This document shows positions 18,385-27,180 of a DNA stretch of 51,268 nt, piece after piece. Position 1 is the stretch's first letter; every line of letters starts with the position of its first letter. The DNA is taken from the NCBI GenBank assembly GCA_021772635.1, contig JAJFLP010000064.1, positions 1-51,268 of the forward strand, in the 5' to 3' direction. A model generated the notes under the pieces. The model saw nothing but the letters and a program-made list of their open reading frames with translations, made no database searches and was not told the DNA's origin. A program made the position numbers and the translations under genes. This DNA comes from Verrucomicrobiota bacterium. Lineage in GTDB: Bacteria > Verrucomicrobiota > Lentisphaeria > JABSQK01 > JAJFLO01.

Positions 18385-19008
18385 ATGTTTAAGACTACGT
18401 CACAGCCTAAAACCTACGCGACCTTGTTCGGTATTGTAATCTGCACAATCCTCGGCGGTGTAAAGGGATACGGAGAAAACAGGGATGTTAACAAAGTACA
18501 TCCCGGCAACAATAGTTATCCGGGCACATCTATTTACCATCTGGAATCCGAGTGGACGGATCAGGACGGGCGGTCGTTTAAGCTGTCAAATCTCGCAGGG
18601 GATGTCGTCGTTATAGCCATGGTGTTCACTAAATGCGAATACACATGCTCAAGGATTATTTCGGATTTGCGGTCAATCGAGCAGCAACTTAACGACGATA
18701 ACCGCAAACTTTTTAAGCTCGCATTGTTCTCGTTCGACTCCGAGAGAGACTCCCCGGAAGTTTTGAAGGCGTTCGCCGAAAAACGTCAATTGGACCCGAA
18801 GCGTTGGTCGCTACTGCACGGACAACCGGAATCTGTATCAGAATTAGCAGCTGTATTAGGCGTGAAGTATAAGAAAAGCGAAAAAATCGGATTCTCGCAC
18901 TCGAATATTATGACCGTACTCAATCAACAAGGCGAAATCGCCTTCCAGCTCAAAGGGCTTAACCAAGACCTGAAACACATAACGAAGATCGTCTCAGACC
19001 TATTGTAA
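18385..19008 (+). CDS. SCO1/SenC/PrrC copper chaperone
   Basis: 207 aa from the ATG at 18385. An in-frame ATG at 18316 exists, but those 23 extra residues are encoded by a family A repeat, whereas 18385 is followed by a hydrophobic anchor (residues 12-26). Thioredoxin fold with the copper ligands of the family: Cys84 and Cys88 in FTKCEYTC, and His172 in GFSHSN. SCO proteins deliver copper to, or reduce thiols in, periplasmic copper enzymes. Being the third gene after nirK-nirV it most likely helps load the nitrite reductase copper sites. Confidence 0.9.
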   Translation: MFKTTSQPKTYATLFGIVICTILGGVKGYGENRDVNKVHPGNNSYPGTSIYHLESEWTDQDGRSFKLSNLAGDVVVIAMVFTKCEYTCSRIISDLRSIEQQLNDDNRKLFKLALFSFDSERDSPEVLKAFAEKRQLDPKRWSLLHGQPESVSELAAVLGVKYKKSEKIGFSHSNIMTVLNQQGEIAFQLKGLNQDLKHITKIVSDLL

Positions 19009-19117
19009 AATTGAGGGAACTGCATCGTTAAGTCGGCTAAGATTCGGTAGTTCTATTCTCAAAAAACGAAAATCCAATACGTTGTCCCATTGAGATTACG
19101 ATTAACCTGTTCTTTCA

Positions 19118-19215
19118 CCTGATCTATGCATCAATTTCGTTACCAGCGCTTTTAGCTGACCTGAGATCAGTGAGTTACGAAGGTTCCCCGGCTGAACAAA
19201 TATTGAAATATCGTT
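19118..19215 (+). repeat. Family B repeat, left half only (B1)
   Basis: CCTGATCTATGCATCAATTT ... CCTGAGATCAGTGAGTTACG ... AATATTGAAATAT. It matches the first half of the full copy at 32567-32752. After AATATTGAAATATCG the sequence switches to family A, so the right half is missing. Confidence 0.75.
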
Positions 19216-19338
19216 CGGAATCCCTTAAGTGACGGGTTGAAAGTCTTCTCTCTCCGCACGAGCGGTCCGGATAGCCGCGACTCCGCTTATACGGAGAGTC
19301 CGTCCATACGGACCAAAGATTGTACCGCTTGCGGTATG
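19200..19338 (-). repeat. Family A repeat, long copy fused to B1 (A7)
   Basis: Plus strand: AATATTGAAATATCGTTCGG, AATCCCTTAAGTGACGGG, CTCTCTCCGCACGAGCGG, TCCGCTTATACGGAGAGTCC, GTCCATACGGACCAAAGATT, ending ACCGCTTGCGGTATG. This is the longest family A type and carries an extra internal module (GACTCTCCG...CGGAGTC) absent from the 93-bp class. It lies downstream of both sco and czcA, between convergent operons. Confidence 0.8.
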
Positions 19339-19458
19339 ACTAGACCCCGTTCGAAAAGGTCTCTATTTCAAAGGAAAAAGTAAAAATAAAACGATATAAA
19401 TCTCCTATTTATAAATAGTTACATATATCAGTACAGGAACTAACTAGGCGGATTCCTT

Positions 19459-22400
19459 TTACGCCTCCCGCTCGTCTTCCCGGTGCCAAATGCGATAGAG
19501 CGCCGGTAAAACCACTAGCGTGAGAAGTGTTGAACTGATGAGCCCTCCAATAACGACCGTCGCCAGTGGTTGCTGAACCTCAGCGCCGCGTCCGGTAGAT
19601 AATGCCATAGGGAGAAAACCAAGGGAGGCTACGAGTGCCGTCATGATGACGGGACGCAGTCGGGTCATCGCGCCTTCGTAAATCGCGTCTTCCAGATTTC
19701 GATTCTCTTGTCTGAGCTGATTGATATAAGTAATCATGACCAGGCCGTTGAGGACGGCAACGCCGGATACGGCGATAAAGCCGACCGCTGCCGAAATCGA
19801 AAACGACATACCGCGAAGCCACAACGCAAAGACGCCGCCACTCAGAGCCAGCGGTACTGCGGTAAAAACAAGTAGCGCATATTTTGTCGAATTGAAATTA
19901 CTATATAAAAGCAGAAATATGAGGAAAAAGCATACCGGAACGACAACGGCCAACCGGTCTCGGGCACGGGCCAGATTCTCATACTGCCCTCCGTACTCCA
20001 GAAAATACCCCGGGGGCACTTCCACCTGATCGGAAATCTTCGACTTGACTTCTTCAACGAAAGACCCGAGGTCGCGCCCGCGTACATTCGCTGCCACATA
20101 GGTTCTTCGCCGGCTATTCTCCCGGCTGATTTGATTGGGGCCTTCGCTGGTCTGTATATCTGCCACGACACCTAATGGGATCACCTGCGGCGGTTGATTC
20201 GCGAATCCTCCAACACCGAGACTTGCTAACTCCACGCTATGCCTTGCCTCTTCCGGGGGTAGCGGAATCGGGATATCTGCGATTGACTGCAGATTCGCGC
20301 GCAGGTTTTCCGGAAGCCGGACGAGGATATCAAAGCGACGGTCGCCTTGGTAGACGACGCCAGCCTCTTCACCGCCGATGGCCACCGATACAACATCCTG
20401 TATATCGGTAATGCTTAGACCGTATTTCATGATCGCTTGGCGATCAATATTGATATTAAGGAAGGGTAACCCTTCAGTTTGTTCCAGTTTAATATCTGCG
20501 GCACCCTGAATTTCCTTAAGAACGGCGGCTATTTGCTGAGCGGTAGATGAAAGTTTTTCGAAATCGTCGCCGTAAATTTTAACGACCAGATCACCGCGAA
20601 CACCGGCAATGAGCTCGTTGAATCGCATCTCTATAGGTTGCGTAAATTCGTAATTTTGGCCTGGAATTTCACTTATCGCGTCTTCGATGCGTTGGCGCAG
20701 GTCCTCCTTTGTTTCATCCGGATTCGGCCATTGTTCCTTTGGTTTTAGTATTACGAAACCGTCGGAAACATTGGGTGGCATTGGATCGGTTGCTACTTCG
20801 GCCGTGCCGGTTTTCGAAAACGCGAATTCAACTTCGGGAAACTCGCTGATAGTTCTTTCCACCAACAATTGGAGCTCGGCAGACATTGAAATTCCAGTGC
20901 TCGCCATACGCAATGAGTGAAGCGCGATATTGCCTTCGTCAAGTTTTGGGACGAAAACCTGACCGAGACGTTGGAAAACAGAGATTGACACAAGAAATAT
21001 CAAAACGGCGGCGGCGACCGTCAACCAGCGCAACCGAACGGCAAAGATCAATGATGGTTTATAGAAGACTTTCAGGGCGCGTATAATCAGATTCTCTTTC
21101 TCCGCAACGCGTCCGGTGACCGCCAACGCGACAGCGGCAGGGATAAACGTCAGGGAAAGGATAAATGCACCTATCAAAGCAAAAATGACCGTCATCGCCA
21201 TTGGATGAAACATTTTTCCTTCAACGCCCGTTAGGGATAGAATCGGGAAATACACTGTGAGAATAATTGCCTGGCCGAATACAGAGGGGCCAATCATTTG
21301 TTTTGTTGCCGCAAAAACTGTTTTTAACCGTTCCTCAAGCTTCAACGTTCTACCGGTTTCGCGCTGCTTCTCTGCTAGCATGCGAAGACAATTCTCGACA
21401 ATAATAACGGCGCCGTCAATGATAATACCGAAGTCGATAGCTCCCAGGCTCATCAGATTCCCGCTGATCCCGGTTTTTACCATTCCCATAGTTGCGATCA
21501 ACATCGAAAGCGGTATCGCAAGGGCGGTGATAAATGCTGCGCGGAAGTTTCCAAGAAAAAGGAAAAGGATGACAATGACCAATATCGCGCCCTCGGCGAG
21601 ATTCTTCTGAATGGTTTTAATCGTAGCGTCAACGAGAGTGGATCGGTCTAATACCGTTCGAATATTGACGCCAGCAGGCAGGCTCTTTTTTATTTCCTGA
21701 ATTCTCTGATCAACCGCCGCGGCGACAGTTCGGCTGTTTTCGCCAATCAACATCAAGGCGGTCCCGACAACGACCTCATGTCCACTGTTACTAGCCGCGC
21801 CGGTGCGTAACTCCCTGCCAATTCCAAATGACGCGACGTCCTTAACATAAATGGGAGTACCCTCGTGGGAACCAATGACGATATTACCGATCTCCTGGAT
21901 ATTTTTAACGCGGCCGTCGGAACGGACAATGAAAGATTCGCCGCGATTCTCGATATAATTGGCGCCAATTGCTCGGTTGTTTTCGTTCAGCGCCTCAAGT
22001 AAATCCTGAAATGTGAAGCCGTAGGCGACCAATTTCATCGGGTCAGGTTCAACGATGTACTGTTTTACATAGCCGCCGATAGAGTCGACCCCGGCAATGC
22101 CTTCGACTGTGCGAAGATTCGGCGAAATAATCCAATCCTGAACCGTTCGAAGGTACCCTGCCTTTTCGACTTCCGAGTTGAGTCTTTCTCCTTCGTCTGA
22201 AAGATAAGATCCGTCGCTTTGCCAACCGACCTTTCCATCTCGGATTTCCGCACCCTTGCCGTTGGGATTTTCGTACTCAACGACATACATATAAATCTCG
22301 CCCAAACCTGTCGAAATCGGGCCCATCACCGGTTCTGCCCCTGCTGGTAGGCTCTCGCGGGCTTCAGTAAGTCGTTCAGAGACTTGTTGACGCGCAAAAT

Positions 22401-22710
22401 AAATGTCGACGTCATCCCTGAAAATGGCTGTTACCTGAGAAAAACCGTTGCGAGAAATTGACCGGGTGTATTCGAGCCCACTTATCCCCGCCAATGAAAA
22501 TTCAATCGGGAACGTCACCTGTTTCTCTATCTCTTCTGGTGACAGCGACGGGAACTCCGTATTAATTTGAACCTGATTATTTGTGATGTCAGGGACCGCG
22601 TCGATAGGCAGCTGATTCAACGCAAAAAGTCCGATAACGGCGACACCAACAGTTAAAAGCACGACGAGAAATCGCTGTTCTACTGAAAATTCTATTATTT
22701 TTTTAAACAT
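19459..22710 (-). CDS. czcA: Heavy-metal RND efflux pump, CzcA-type
   Basis: 1083 aa, full length for an HME-RND transporter. Inner-membrane proton-driven pump of a three-part system that expels divalent metal ions across both membranes. N-terminal VVLLTVGVAVIG helix and NQLPIDAVPDITNNQVQ are standard. The TM4 motif DFGIIIDGAVIIVEN (426-440) has Asp426, Asp432 and Glu439, the CzcA pattern (Zn/Co/Cd group) rather than the CusA copper pattern; substrate is therefore inferred as divalent cations. Internal duplication with two large periplasmic loops. It is separated from czcB by a four-helix-bundle gene, which is unusual. Confidence 0.92.
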   Translation of the reverse strand: MFKKIIEFSVEQRFLVVLLTVGVAVIGLFALNQLPIDAVPDITNNQVQINTEFPSLSPEEIEKQVTFPIEFSLAGISGLEYTRSISRNGFSQVTAIFRDDVDIYFARQQVSERLTEARESLPAGAEPVMGPISTGLGEIYMYVVEYENPNGKGAEIRDGKVGWQSDGSYLSDEGERLNSEVEKAGYLRTVQDWIISPNLRTVEGIAGVDSIGGYVKQYIVEPDPMKLVAYGFTFQDLLEALNENNRAIGANYIENRGESFIVRSDGRVKNIQEIGNIVIGSHEGTPIYVKDVASFGIGRELRTGAASNSGHEVVVGTALMLIGENSRTVAAAVDQRIQEIKKSLPAGVNIRTVLDRSTLVDATIKTIQKNLAEGAILVIVILFLFLGNFRAAFITALAIPLSMLIATMGMVKTGISGNLMSLGAIDFGIIIDGAVIIVENCLRMLAEKQRETGRTLKLEERLKTVFAATKQMIGPSVFGQAIILTVYFPILSLTGVEGKMFHPMAMTVIFALIGAFILSLTFIPAAVALAVTGRVAEKENLIIRALKVFYKPSLIFAVRLRWLTVAAAVLIFLVSISVFQRLGQVFVPKLDEGNIALHSLRMASTGISMSAELQLLVERTISEFPEVEFAFSKTGTAEVATDPMPPNVSDGFVILKPKEQWPNPDETKEDLRQRIEDAISEIPGQNYEFTQPIEMRFNELIAGVRGDLVVKIYGDDFEKLSSTAQQIAAVLKEIQGAADIKLEQTEGLPFLNINIDRQAIMKYGLSITDIQDVVSVAIGGEEAGVVYQGDRRFDILVRLPENLRANLQSIADIPIPLPPEEARHSVELASLGVGGFANQPPQVIPLGVVADIQTSEGPNQISRENSRRRTYVAANVRGRDLGSFVEEVKSKISDQVEVPPGYFLEYGGQYENLARARDRLAVVVPVCFFLIFLLLYSNFNSTKYALLVFTAVPLALSGGVFALWLRGMSFSISAAVGFIAVSGVAVLNGLVMITYINQLRQENRNLEDAIYEGAMTRLRPVIMTALVASLGFLPMALSTGRGAEVQQPLATVVIGGLISSTLLTLVVLPALYRIWHREDEREA

Positions 22711-22725
22711 AATGAGGAATTCCTG

Positions 22726-23170
22726 ATCTATGAATTCTGATTTATGATTTTTTCTTCTTGATCGTCGTTACGGTACTTGTGATAATTGCCGTGAGTTCAT
22801 CGGCCTCAGTGAGCAATGGATGAACTAGATTGGATTTCATTATGTTCCCTTCGATTAGCAATTCCATCCAGAACGCACTTTCATCCGCTTCCTCGATCAC
22901 AATTCCCAATTTCGAAATGAATTCAGCGGTCGACCGGGCGCGGCAAGCAGCCCGGTAGTTCGCACCGACTGAAGTCCCACTTCTGATTAACTGATTTCCT
23001 ATCGTCTTCGCGGAGGCCGTACGAGGTAGAGCCTCAACGAGCTTGATAATTCTTAGTGCAAATTCCTTCGTTCGATTCTTTAGTTCTTCCTTCGTCATGA
23101 TTTTTCCCCGCAGTGTTTTGTAACGATTATTGACTTAATAAATCACAATTCATAAATCAAAAATCATAAA
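22726..23170. repeat. Inverted AT-rich flanks around the four-helix-bundle gene
   Basis: Left side, 22726-22752: CTATGAATTCTGATTTATGATTTTTT. Right side, 23143-23170: CAATTCATAAATC, then AAAAATCATAAAT. The left side read on the minus strand gives AAAAATCATAAATCAGAATT, so AAAAATCATAAAT (13 bases) is present at both ends in inverted orientation. These flanks and the gene replace what would otherwise be a direct czcB-czcA junction. Confidence 0.6.
22742..23098 (-). CDS. Four-helix-bundle protein (23S rRNA intervening-sequence family)
   Basis: 118 aa. Recognisable from FALRIIKLVEALPRTASAKTIGNQLIRSGTSVGANYRAA, ARSTAEFISKLGIVIEEADES, and WMELLIEG. Members fold as a small helical bundle that assembles into pentamers; their role is unclear. 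They occur both in 23S rRNA intervening sequences and as free genes. GGGG precedes the ATG. Here it sits inside the czc operon between czcB and czcA and is bracketed by similar AT-rich sequences (see the flanks entry), so it looks like an inserted cassette. Confidence 0.9.
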   Translation of the reverse strand: MTKEELKNRTKEFALRIIKLVEALPRTASAKTIGNQLIRSGTSVGANYRAACRARSTAEFISKLGIVIEEADESAFWMELLIEGNIMKSNLVHPLLTEADELTAIITSTVTTIKKKKS

Positions 23171-23174
23171 TTTC

Positions 23175-24617
23175 CTAGTGCTCATGCGCCGCGCCTTCTT
23201 TGCCTAATTCCGCCTTGAGAATGAAGCCACCGTCAATTACCACCCGTTCGCCTGCAGAAAGACCCGACAATACGGGAACGTAGTCGTCTATGACCGGTCC
23301 GATTACAACCGGACGCTTTTCGAAGACGTTTGCTTGAGAACTATCCATGACGAAGACCGCAGGTCCGCCTTCGACCGTGAATACGGCAGACCGAGGCACA
23401 GCTAGAAACGTGTTCGATATTTCGTCGCCTTTAGGGAAAATCTGAACGCTTCCGAACATTCCGGGATGCAATCCCGAGTGTCCGCTCTCAACTTCGATTC
23501 GAATCTGGCCGGTGCGAGTTCTTTCATCTAACGCCGGCGCTATATAGGTGACCGTTCCTTCGAGGACATCGGCACCGATCGCATCCGACCGGATAAACGC
23601 CCTGGCTCCGACTTCTACGAAACGCATTTTTACATCCGGAACCGATGCTATAACCCATAGGCCGCTAAGATCCGCAATAGTCATCAAAGCGTCGTTCTCC
23701 GGACTTACCACTTCTCCTATTGTCGCTTTACGGGCAATAATTTCGCCGTCAATCGGCGCAAAAATGGGATAGACGGGATCAACTTCTCCGGAACGGGAAA
23801 GCTTATCGACACGTTCCTGACTCATCCCCAGCAAATGCAGATTATTTTCAGCGGCTTGCGCCGTTGCGTTGGCCGTCAGTAAAACGCTCTTCTCGACTTT
23901 AAATCTCCCCTTGATCCGTAGAAATTCGGCTTGTGATATCCCCTTGCCCTCCACAAGAATCTTTGCTCGTTTATACTCCGTTTCGGCCACTTCAAGCGTT
24001 ATACGAGCCACTTCTATTTCACTTAACTTTTGTAAAAAGTCACTTTGCACCATTCCGAGTTGGGGACTATTAAGTACGAGAAGGACTTCTCCCTTACGTA
24101 CTTTGTCGCCAATCCGGTATCGAATATCGCTTACCCGGCCCGAAACTGTGGCACCCACGTGGGCCATATCTTCGATGTTAAACGTCACCCGTGCCGGAGC
24201 TGTAATCTTGCGATATAGATTTTGCCTGCGCACCGGTTCTATTTTTAAGTCGAAAAGCTTCAACGCCTTTTCGCTAAGAGTGATTTTGTCCGAGTGATCG
24301 CTGTGATCATCATGGTCTTCGTGCCCCTCATGGTCTTCTTTCTCATCGTGCTTTGAGTGATTAGCATCTCCACTGTTTTCATGGTCTCCATCGGTATCTC
24401 CGTGATCATGAGCTTTGTGATCTTTATCCGCCTCGTCATGACCATGTTCGGAATGGTCTTCATGTTCACCATCGACTTCCTCCGCGACATGCTCTGATGA
24501 GTCGTGGTCGTGACCTTCATTTTTACCATTATCGGTGGCCGCGAACGATGTTATGAACACAAAGGAAAGGCTGAGCATTACGACAAAACACGATTTGCTT
24601 TTTGATTTTCTGGTCAT
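23175..24617 (-). CDS. czcB: RND periplasmic adaptor, CzcB-type, with His/Asp-rich N-terminus
   Basis: 480 aa membrane-fusion protein linking the RND pump to the outer-membrane channel. Signal segment at residues 10-27. Residues about 30-110 are an extreme His/Asp/Glu-rich stretch (repeats such as EDHEGHEDHDDHSDHSD) likely to bind metal ions. Then the lipoyl/barrel-sandwich half (GATVSGRVSDIRYRIGDKV), a helical hairpin (170-250), the second lipoyl half (PIFAPIDGEIIARKATIGEVV) and a beta-barrel/C-terminal region ending AAHEH. AAGGAAAT lies before the ATG. The next gene upstream is the outer-membrane factor. Confidence 0.9.
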   Translation of the reverse strand: MTRKSKSKSCFVVMLSLSFVFITSFAATDNGKNEGHDHDSSEHVAEEVDGEHEDHSEHGHDEADKDHKAHDHGDTDGDHENSGDANHSKHDEKEDHEGHEDHDDHSDHSDKITLSEKALKLFDLKIEPVRRQNLYRKITAPARVTFNIEDMAHVGATVSGRVSDIRYRIGDKVRKGEVLLVLNSPQLGMVQSDFLQKLSEIEVARITLEVAETEYKRAKILVEGKGISQAEFLRIKGRFKVEKSVLLTANATAQAAENNLHLLGMSQERVDKLSRSGEVDPVYPIFAPIDGEIIARKATIGEVVSPENDALMTIADLSGLWVIASVPDVKMRFVEVGARAFIRSDAIGADVLEGTVTYIAPALDERTRTGQIRIEVESGHSGLHPGMFGSVQIFPKGDEISNTFLAVPRSAVFTVEGGPAVFVMDSSQANVFEKRPVVIGPVIDDYVPVLSGLSAGERVVIDGGFILKAELGKEGAAHEH

Positions 24618-24730
24618 TTTCTATTTCCTTATTGAGTATAGTTGCTGTGAACAATCTTGTGTTTTAACGGATCGGTTCATACAGTTTTGAATTCAGAGCT
24701 GCCACAACATTCCCGCCGATATGGTCCAGC

Positions 24731-26173
24731 TCAACGGGACGACTGGTCGGCTCCCGTTAACCCAATGGTTTGTTCAATTTCTATTTGAAATAATCGCGCT
24801 TCATAGAGTGCCGCGAGATACTCCGATTCCGTTTCCTGTGCTGTTCGCCTGACGTCGAGCAGGGAGATGAAATCCACCTCTCCCTGGTCATAAAGAAAGG
24901 TTTCGCTCTTGAGCGCTTCAGCAGCCGCTGAGCGGAGTTCGTCAAAGGCGTGAATCTGTTCGAGAGCACCGGAATAACCTTCAGTGGCAGTTTCCACATC
25001 CCGAATGACTTCCTGACTCGCTCGAAAGATCTGGGCGTCAATCTGGCTAAGCTCGGCCCGTGCTCGGGCGATTCCCCCTTTATTTTTGTTCCACAGTGGG
25101 ATTTCCAAGCCGAAGCTGATGATATAGTTTTCGGCATCTTCCTCCTGCTCAAAGCCGATTCCCGGTGTGAAATTCGGGTACCATGAAACTTGCTCCCGTT
25201 CGAGTTCGAGCCGTTTCTGTTCCTTTAAGGCGTGAAGCCGCTGCAGTTCCGGATGTTCAGCCTGTGCCTTGACATGGATTGCCTCGGTCTCGATTGGCTC
25301 GAAAAGAGTTGGTAGCGCGTCAGTGAGTTTGAAGTCCGACGGTAAGCGGCGGCCGGTCAGCGCATTCAGCACCGTCCGCGCGACGTTTAGCAGCCGTTGC
25401 GCCGATTGAATCTCCTTATTTGCCTTGAGCATTTCTACTTTGGCCCGGGTTACATCAATCGGACGGGCACTACCCGCGTCAACTTTTCCTTCAACAATCT
25501 TTACAATTTCGCCGGCCAGTTCGAAATTCTGAGTCGTGAGACTGATCGTTTCCTGGCGGTACACCACGGTCGAATGCGCTTTTATGACTTCAGCTCGGAG
25601 TAAGACCTGAAATGATCCTTCTTCCCGCCGAGTCACTTCTTCGATTGCTTCGGCTGCCTGTCGTCGAGTTCGACGTTTAACAGGCAGCTCAAAAGGTTGG
25701 TTCAATCCCAATTCATATTCGACATCATTACCGTTCCCCGAGACATATCTCAAACCAGTATTCAGTTCGGGATTATGCCAGGCGATAGCTTCCAGCACGG
25801 CCGAACGGGCAAACTCTCTATTGGCGGCAAATTCAGCGAAGGTGGGATTGTTTTCGAAGGCAATTTCAAGCACGTCCGAAAGGGAAAATGAGGTTTGATC
25901 CTGACGCGGTTTCCTTTCCGGAATCTTGTCTGCCGGTGGCTTTTGCGATTGGGGACTAGAAACGATTTCAGGGATCGCAGTTTTCGGTAGTCCGGGTTCG
26001 GCATCCTTCTGTTCCCCCAAGGTGTCCTGACGGCTTACCTTGGAGGTGGTCGCGCATCCGGAGACACAAATGAATATTAGTAAACATCCATAAAATGGAC
26101 GTAGCCGAAATCGGTGAGAATTCTCGTCCCGAGAATATCTAAAAATAAAATGTCTGATAAATCTTCTAACCAT
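24731..26173 (-). CDS. czcC: TolC-like outer-membrane factor lipoprotein, CzcC/CusC-type
   Basis: 480 aa from the ATG at 26173, which has GGAG 7 bases upstream; an in-frame ATG 72 bases further upstream lacks one. Hydrophobic leader ending ICVSGC gives a lipobox, with a Pro/Lys-rich linker after it. Two OEP repeats follow: LSDVLEIAFENNPTFAEF with long helices and the strand pair NTGLRYVSGN, then ISFGLEIPLWNKNKGGIARARAE with matching helices. It would form the outer-membrane channel of the efflux system with CzcB and CzcA. It is first of the tripartite genes, 113 bp ahead of czcB. Confidence 0.88.
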   Translation of the reverse strand: MVRRFIRHFIFRYSRDENSHRFRLRPFYGCLLIFICVSGCATTSKVSRQDTLGEQKDAEPGLPKTAIPEIVSSPQSQKPPADKIPERKPRQDQTSFSLSDVLEIAFENNPTFAEFAANREFARSAVLEAIAWHNPELNTGLRYVSGNGNDVEYELGLNQPFELPVKRRTRRQAAEAIEEVTRREEGSFQVLLRAEVIKAHSTVVYRQETISLTTQNFELAGEIVKIVEGKVDAGSARPIDVTRAKVEMLKANKEIQSAQRLLNVARTVLNALTGRRLPSDFKLTDALPTLFEPIETEAIHVKAQAEHPELQRLHALKEQKRLELEREQVSWYPNFTPGIGFEQEEDAENYIISFGLEIPLWNKNKGGIARARAELSQIDAQIFRASQEVIRDVETATEGYSGALEQIHAFDELRSAAAEALKSETFLYDQGEVDFISLLDVRRTAQETESEYLAALYEARLFQIEIEQTIGLTGADQSSR

Positions 26174-26280
26174 ATAAAAACTCCGTGGAGATGGGCGGGG
26201 TAAAGCTGAAAGAGCTACACAGTATACAGAAAAATTGCGTAACAACGATCTTTAACGAAGGGAGTTGGTATGAAGACTTA

Positions 26281-26712
26281 TCAGAGCAGGAGGATAGTAA
26301 TAGAGAGGAAATGCGGGAAGTTTGGAGCGGGGGGAGTTCGAGGAAATGGAACGTTTATGTAGGTGTATTGAGAAACAACGTACTGCGAGGCAGAGCCTAT
26401 ATGCTTTGCTTTAGATTGTATCGGAATTTTATCATCACATTGAGATTTCCCGCTTACAAGCAGTTCACTGATACTTATATCCGTGCAGTTATGACAATGT
26501 GGTTCATTTTCGTGGCAGCTCAAGCTGGCTTCGACTTCTGGACCAACACCGTTCGATTGTGACTCTACGCAGCAATCATCGTAGGCGAATTCCACTTCGC
26601 CGTGATCGTCTTCACCGAGGCAATAGACTAATGCCTGGGCTGTTGGCAGCGCCACAAAATAAACAGCGCAAAATAGGAAACTCAGTATTCTTGCTATATT
26701 GGAACGTTTCAT
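26281..26712 (-). CDS. Small secreted Cys/His-rich protein of unknown function
   Basis: 143 aa from the ATG at 26712, immediately followed by a signal peptide (IARILSFLFCAVYFVALPTAQA); the longer reading upstream runs through a family A repeat and is not credible. The mature part has Cys31, Cys47, Cys48, Cys66, Cys73, Cys76 and several His in YCLGEDDHGEVEFAYDDCC and SCHENEPHCHNC, a plausible metal-binding arrangement. I cannot name the family. It is the gene just upstream of czcC on the same strand (107 bp away), so a periplasmic metal-handling role is inferred from context. Confidence 0.6.
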   Translation of the reverse strand: MKRSNIARILSFLFCAVYFVALPTAQALVYCLGEDDHGEVEFAYDDCCVESQSNGVGPEVEASLSCHENEPHCHNCTDISISELLVSGKSQCDDKIPIQSKAKHIGSASQYVVSQYTYINVPFPRTPPAPNFPHFLSITILLL

Positions 26713-26751
26713 AAGACAGGAATAGGCCCTTGGATTACAGACTTGTCGAAA

Positions 26752-26844
26752 CATACTGCAAGCAGTACAATTTTTGGATGACTTTGAATTAGTCAGCCAA
26801 GAGATATCGAAAGATACTCCGAAAACCTGAGGATATTCGGTATA
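26752..26844 (+). repeat. Family A repeat, 93-bp copy (A8)
   Basis: Begins CATACTGCAAGCAGTACAAT, contains AGATATCGAAAGATACTCCG and ends AACCTGAGGATATTCGGTATA. Same length as the copies at 9068 and 49016. It lies 40 bases upstream of the Cys-rich protein gene, on its promoter side. Confidence 0.88.
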
Positions 26845-27045
26845 ACTCAGGCAAAGATTTAACTGCCACCTACAATATTCTAATGAAGTTCCGGCGAAAA
26901 TACAATGCGGAATTGAAAGAACGGCACTGGCAGCTCTCGAAAATTCATTGTCCACGAAGCCGTAATTTTATCCCATCCGCCGGTTCTATCCCCGGCAGTC
27001 TGTCGTGCTCTGATGGCTTTTTCGACTTTCGTATTGGTATCCCCA

Positions 27046-27086
27046 TGGTCATTGTTTTCTTAACCGGCCATCATGTCTCGCCATAG
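27046..27086 (+). repeat. Family F repeat, left part (F1)
   Basis: TCATTG followed by TTTTCTTAACCGGCCATCAT and GTCTCGCCAT. It shares about 38 of 41 bases with 28028-28071 in the same orientation, but lacks the second arm that makes F2 a hairpin. F1 and F2 bracket the response regulator gene. Confidence 0.65.
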
Positions 27087-27113
27087 CCGTAAGGCGAAGG
27101 CGGAAGCCACTTG

Positions 27114-27163
27114 GGTCCGCACGAGCGGACTCGCGCTTATGCGGGTCGACGGCTATTCGACCA
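27114..27163 (+). repeat. Internal module of family A (A14)
   Basis: GGTCCGCACGAGCGGACTCG followed by CGCTTATGCGGGTCGACGGC and TATTCGACC. This aligns with the inner part of the long family A copy at 19200-19338 (reverse strand) but has no family A ends. It sits next to F1 and D1, making a small repeat patchwork with no gene at 26845-27302. Confidence 0.45.
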
Positions 27164-27180
27164 AGCGGTGTCGGAATCGC

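Noticed and set aside
19459..22710. CusA-type copper/silver pump
   Set aside because: The TM4 motif DFGIIIDGAVIIVEN is the CzcA pattern, although the neighbouring regulator resembles CusR as well as CzcR.
26883..27086. 67-codon plus-strand ORF
   Set aside because: Ends inside repeat F1, has no family resemblance and no ribosome site.
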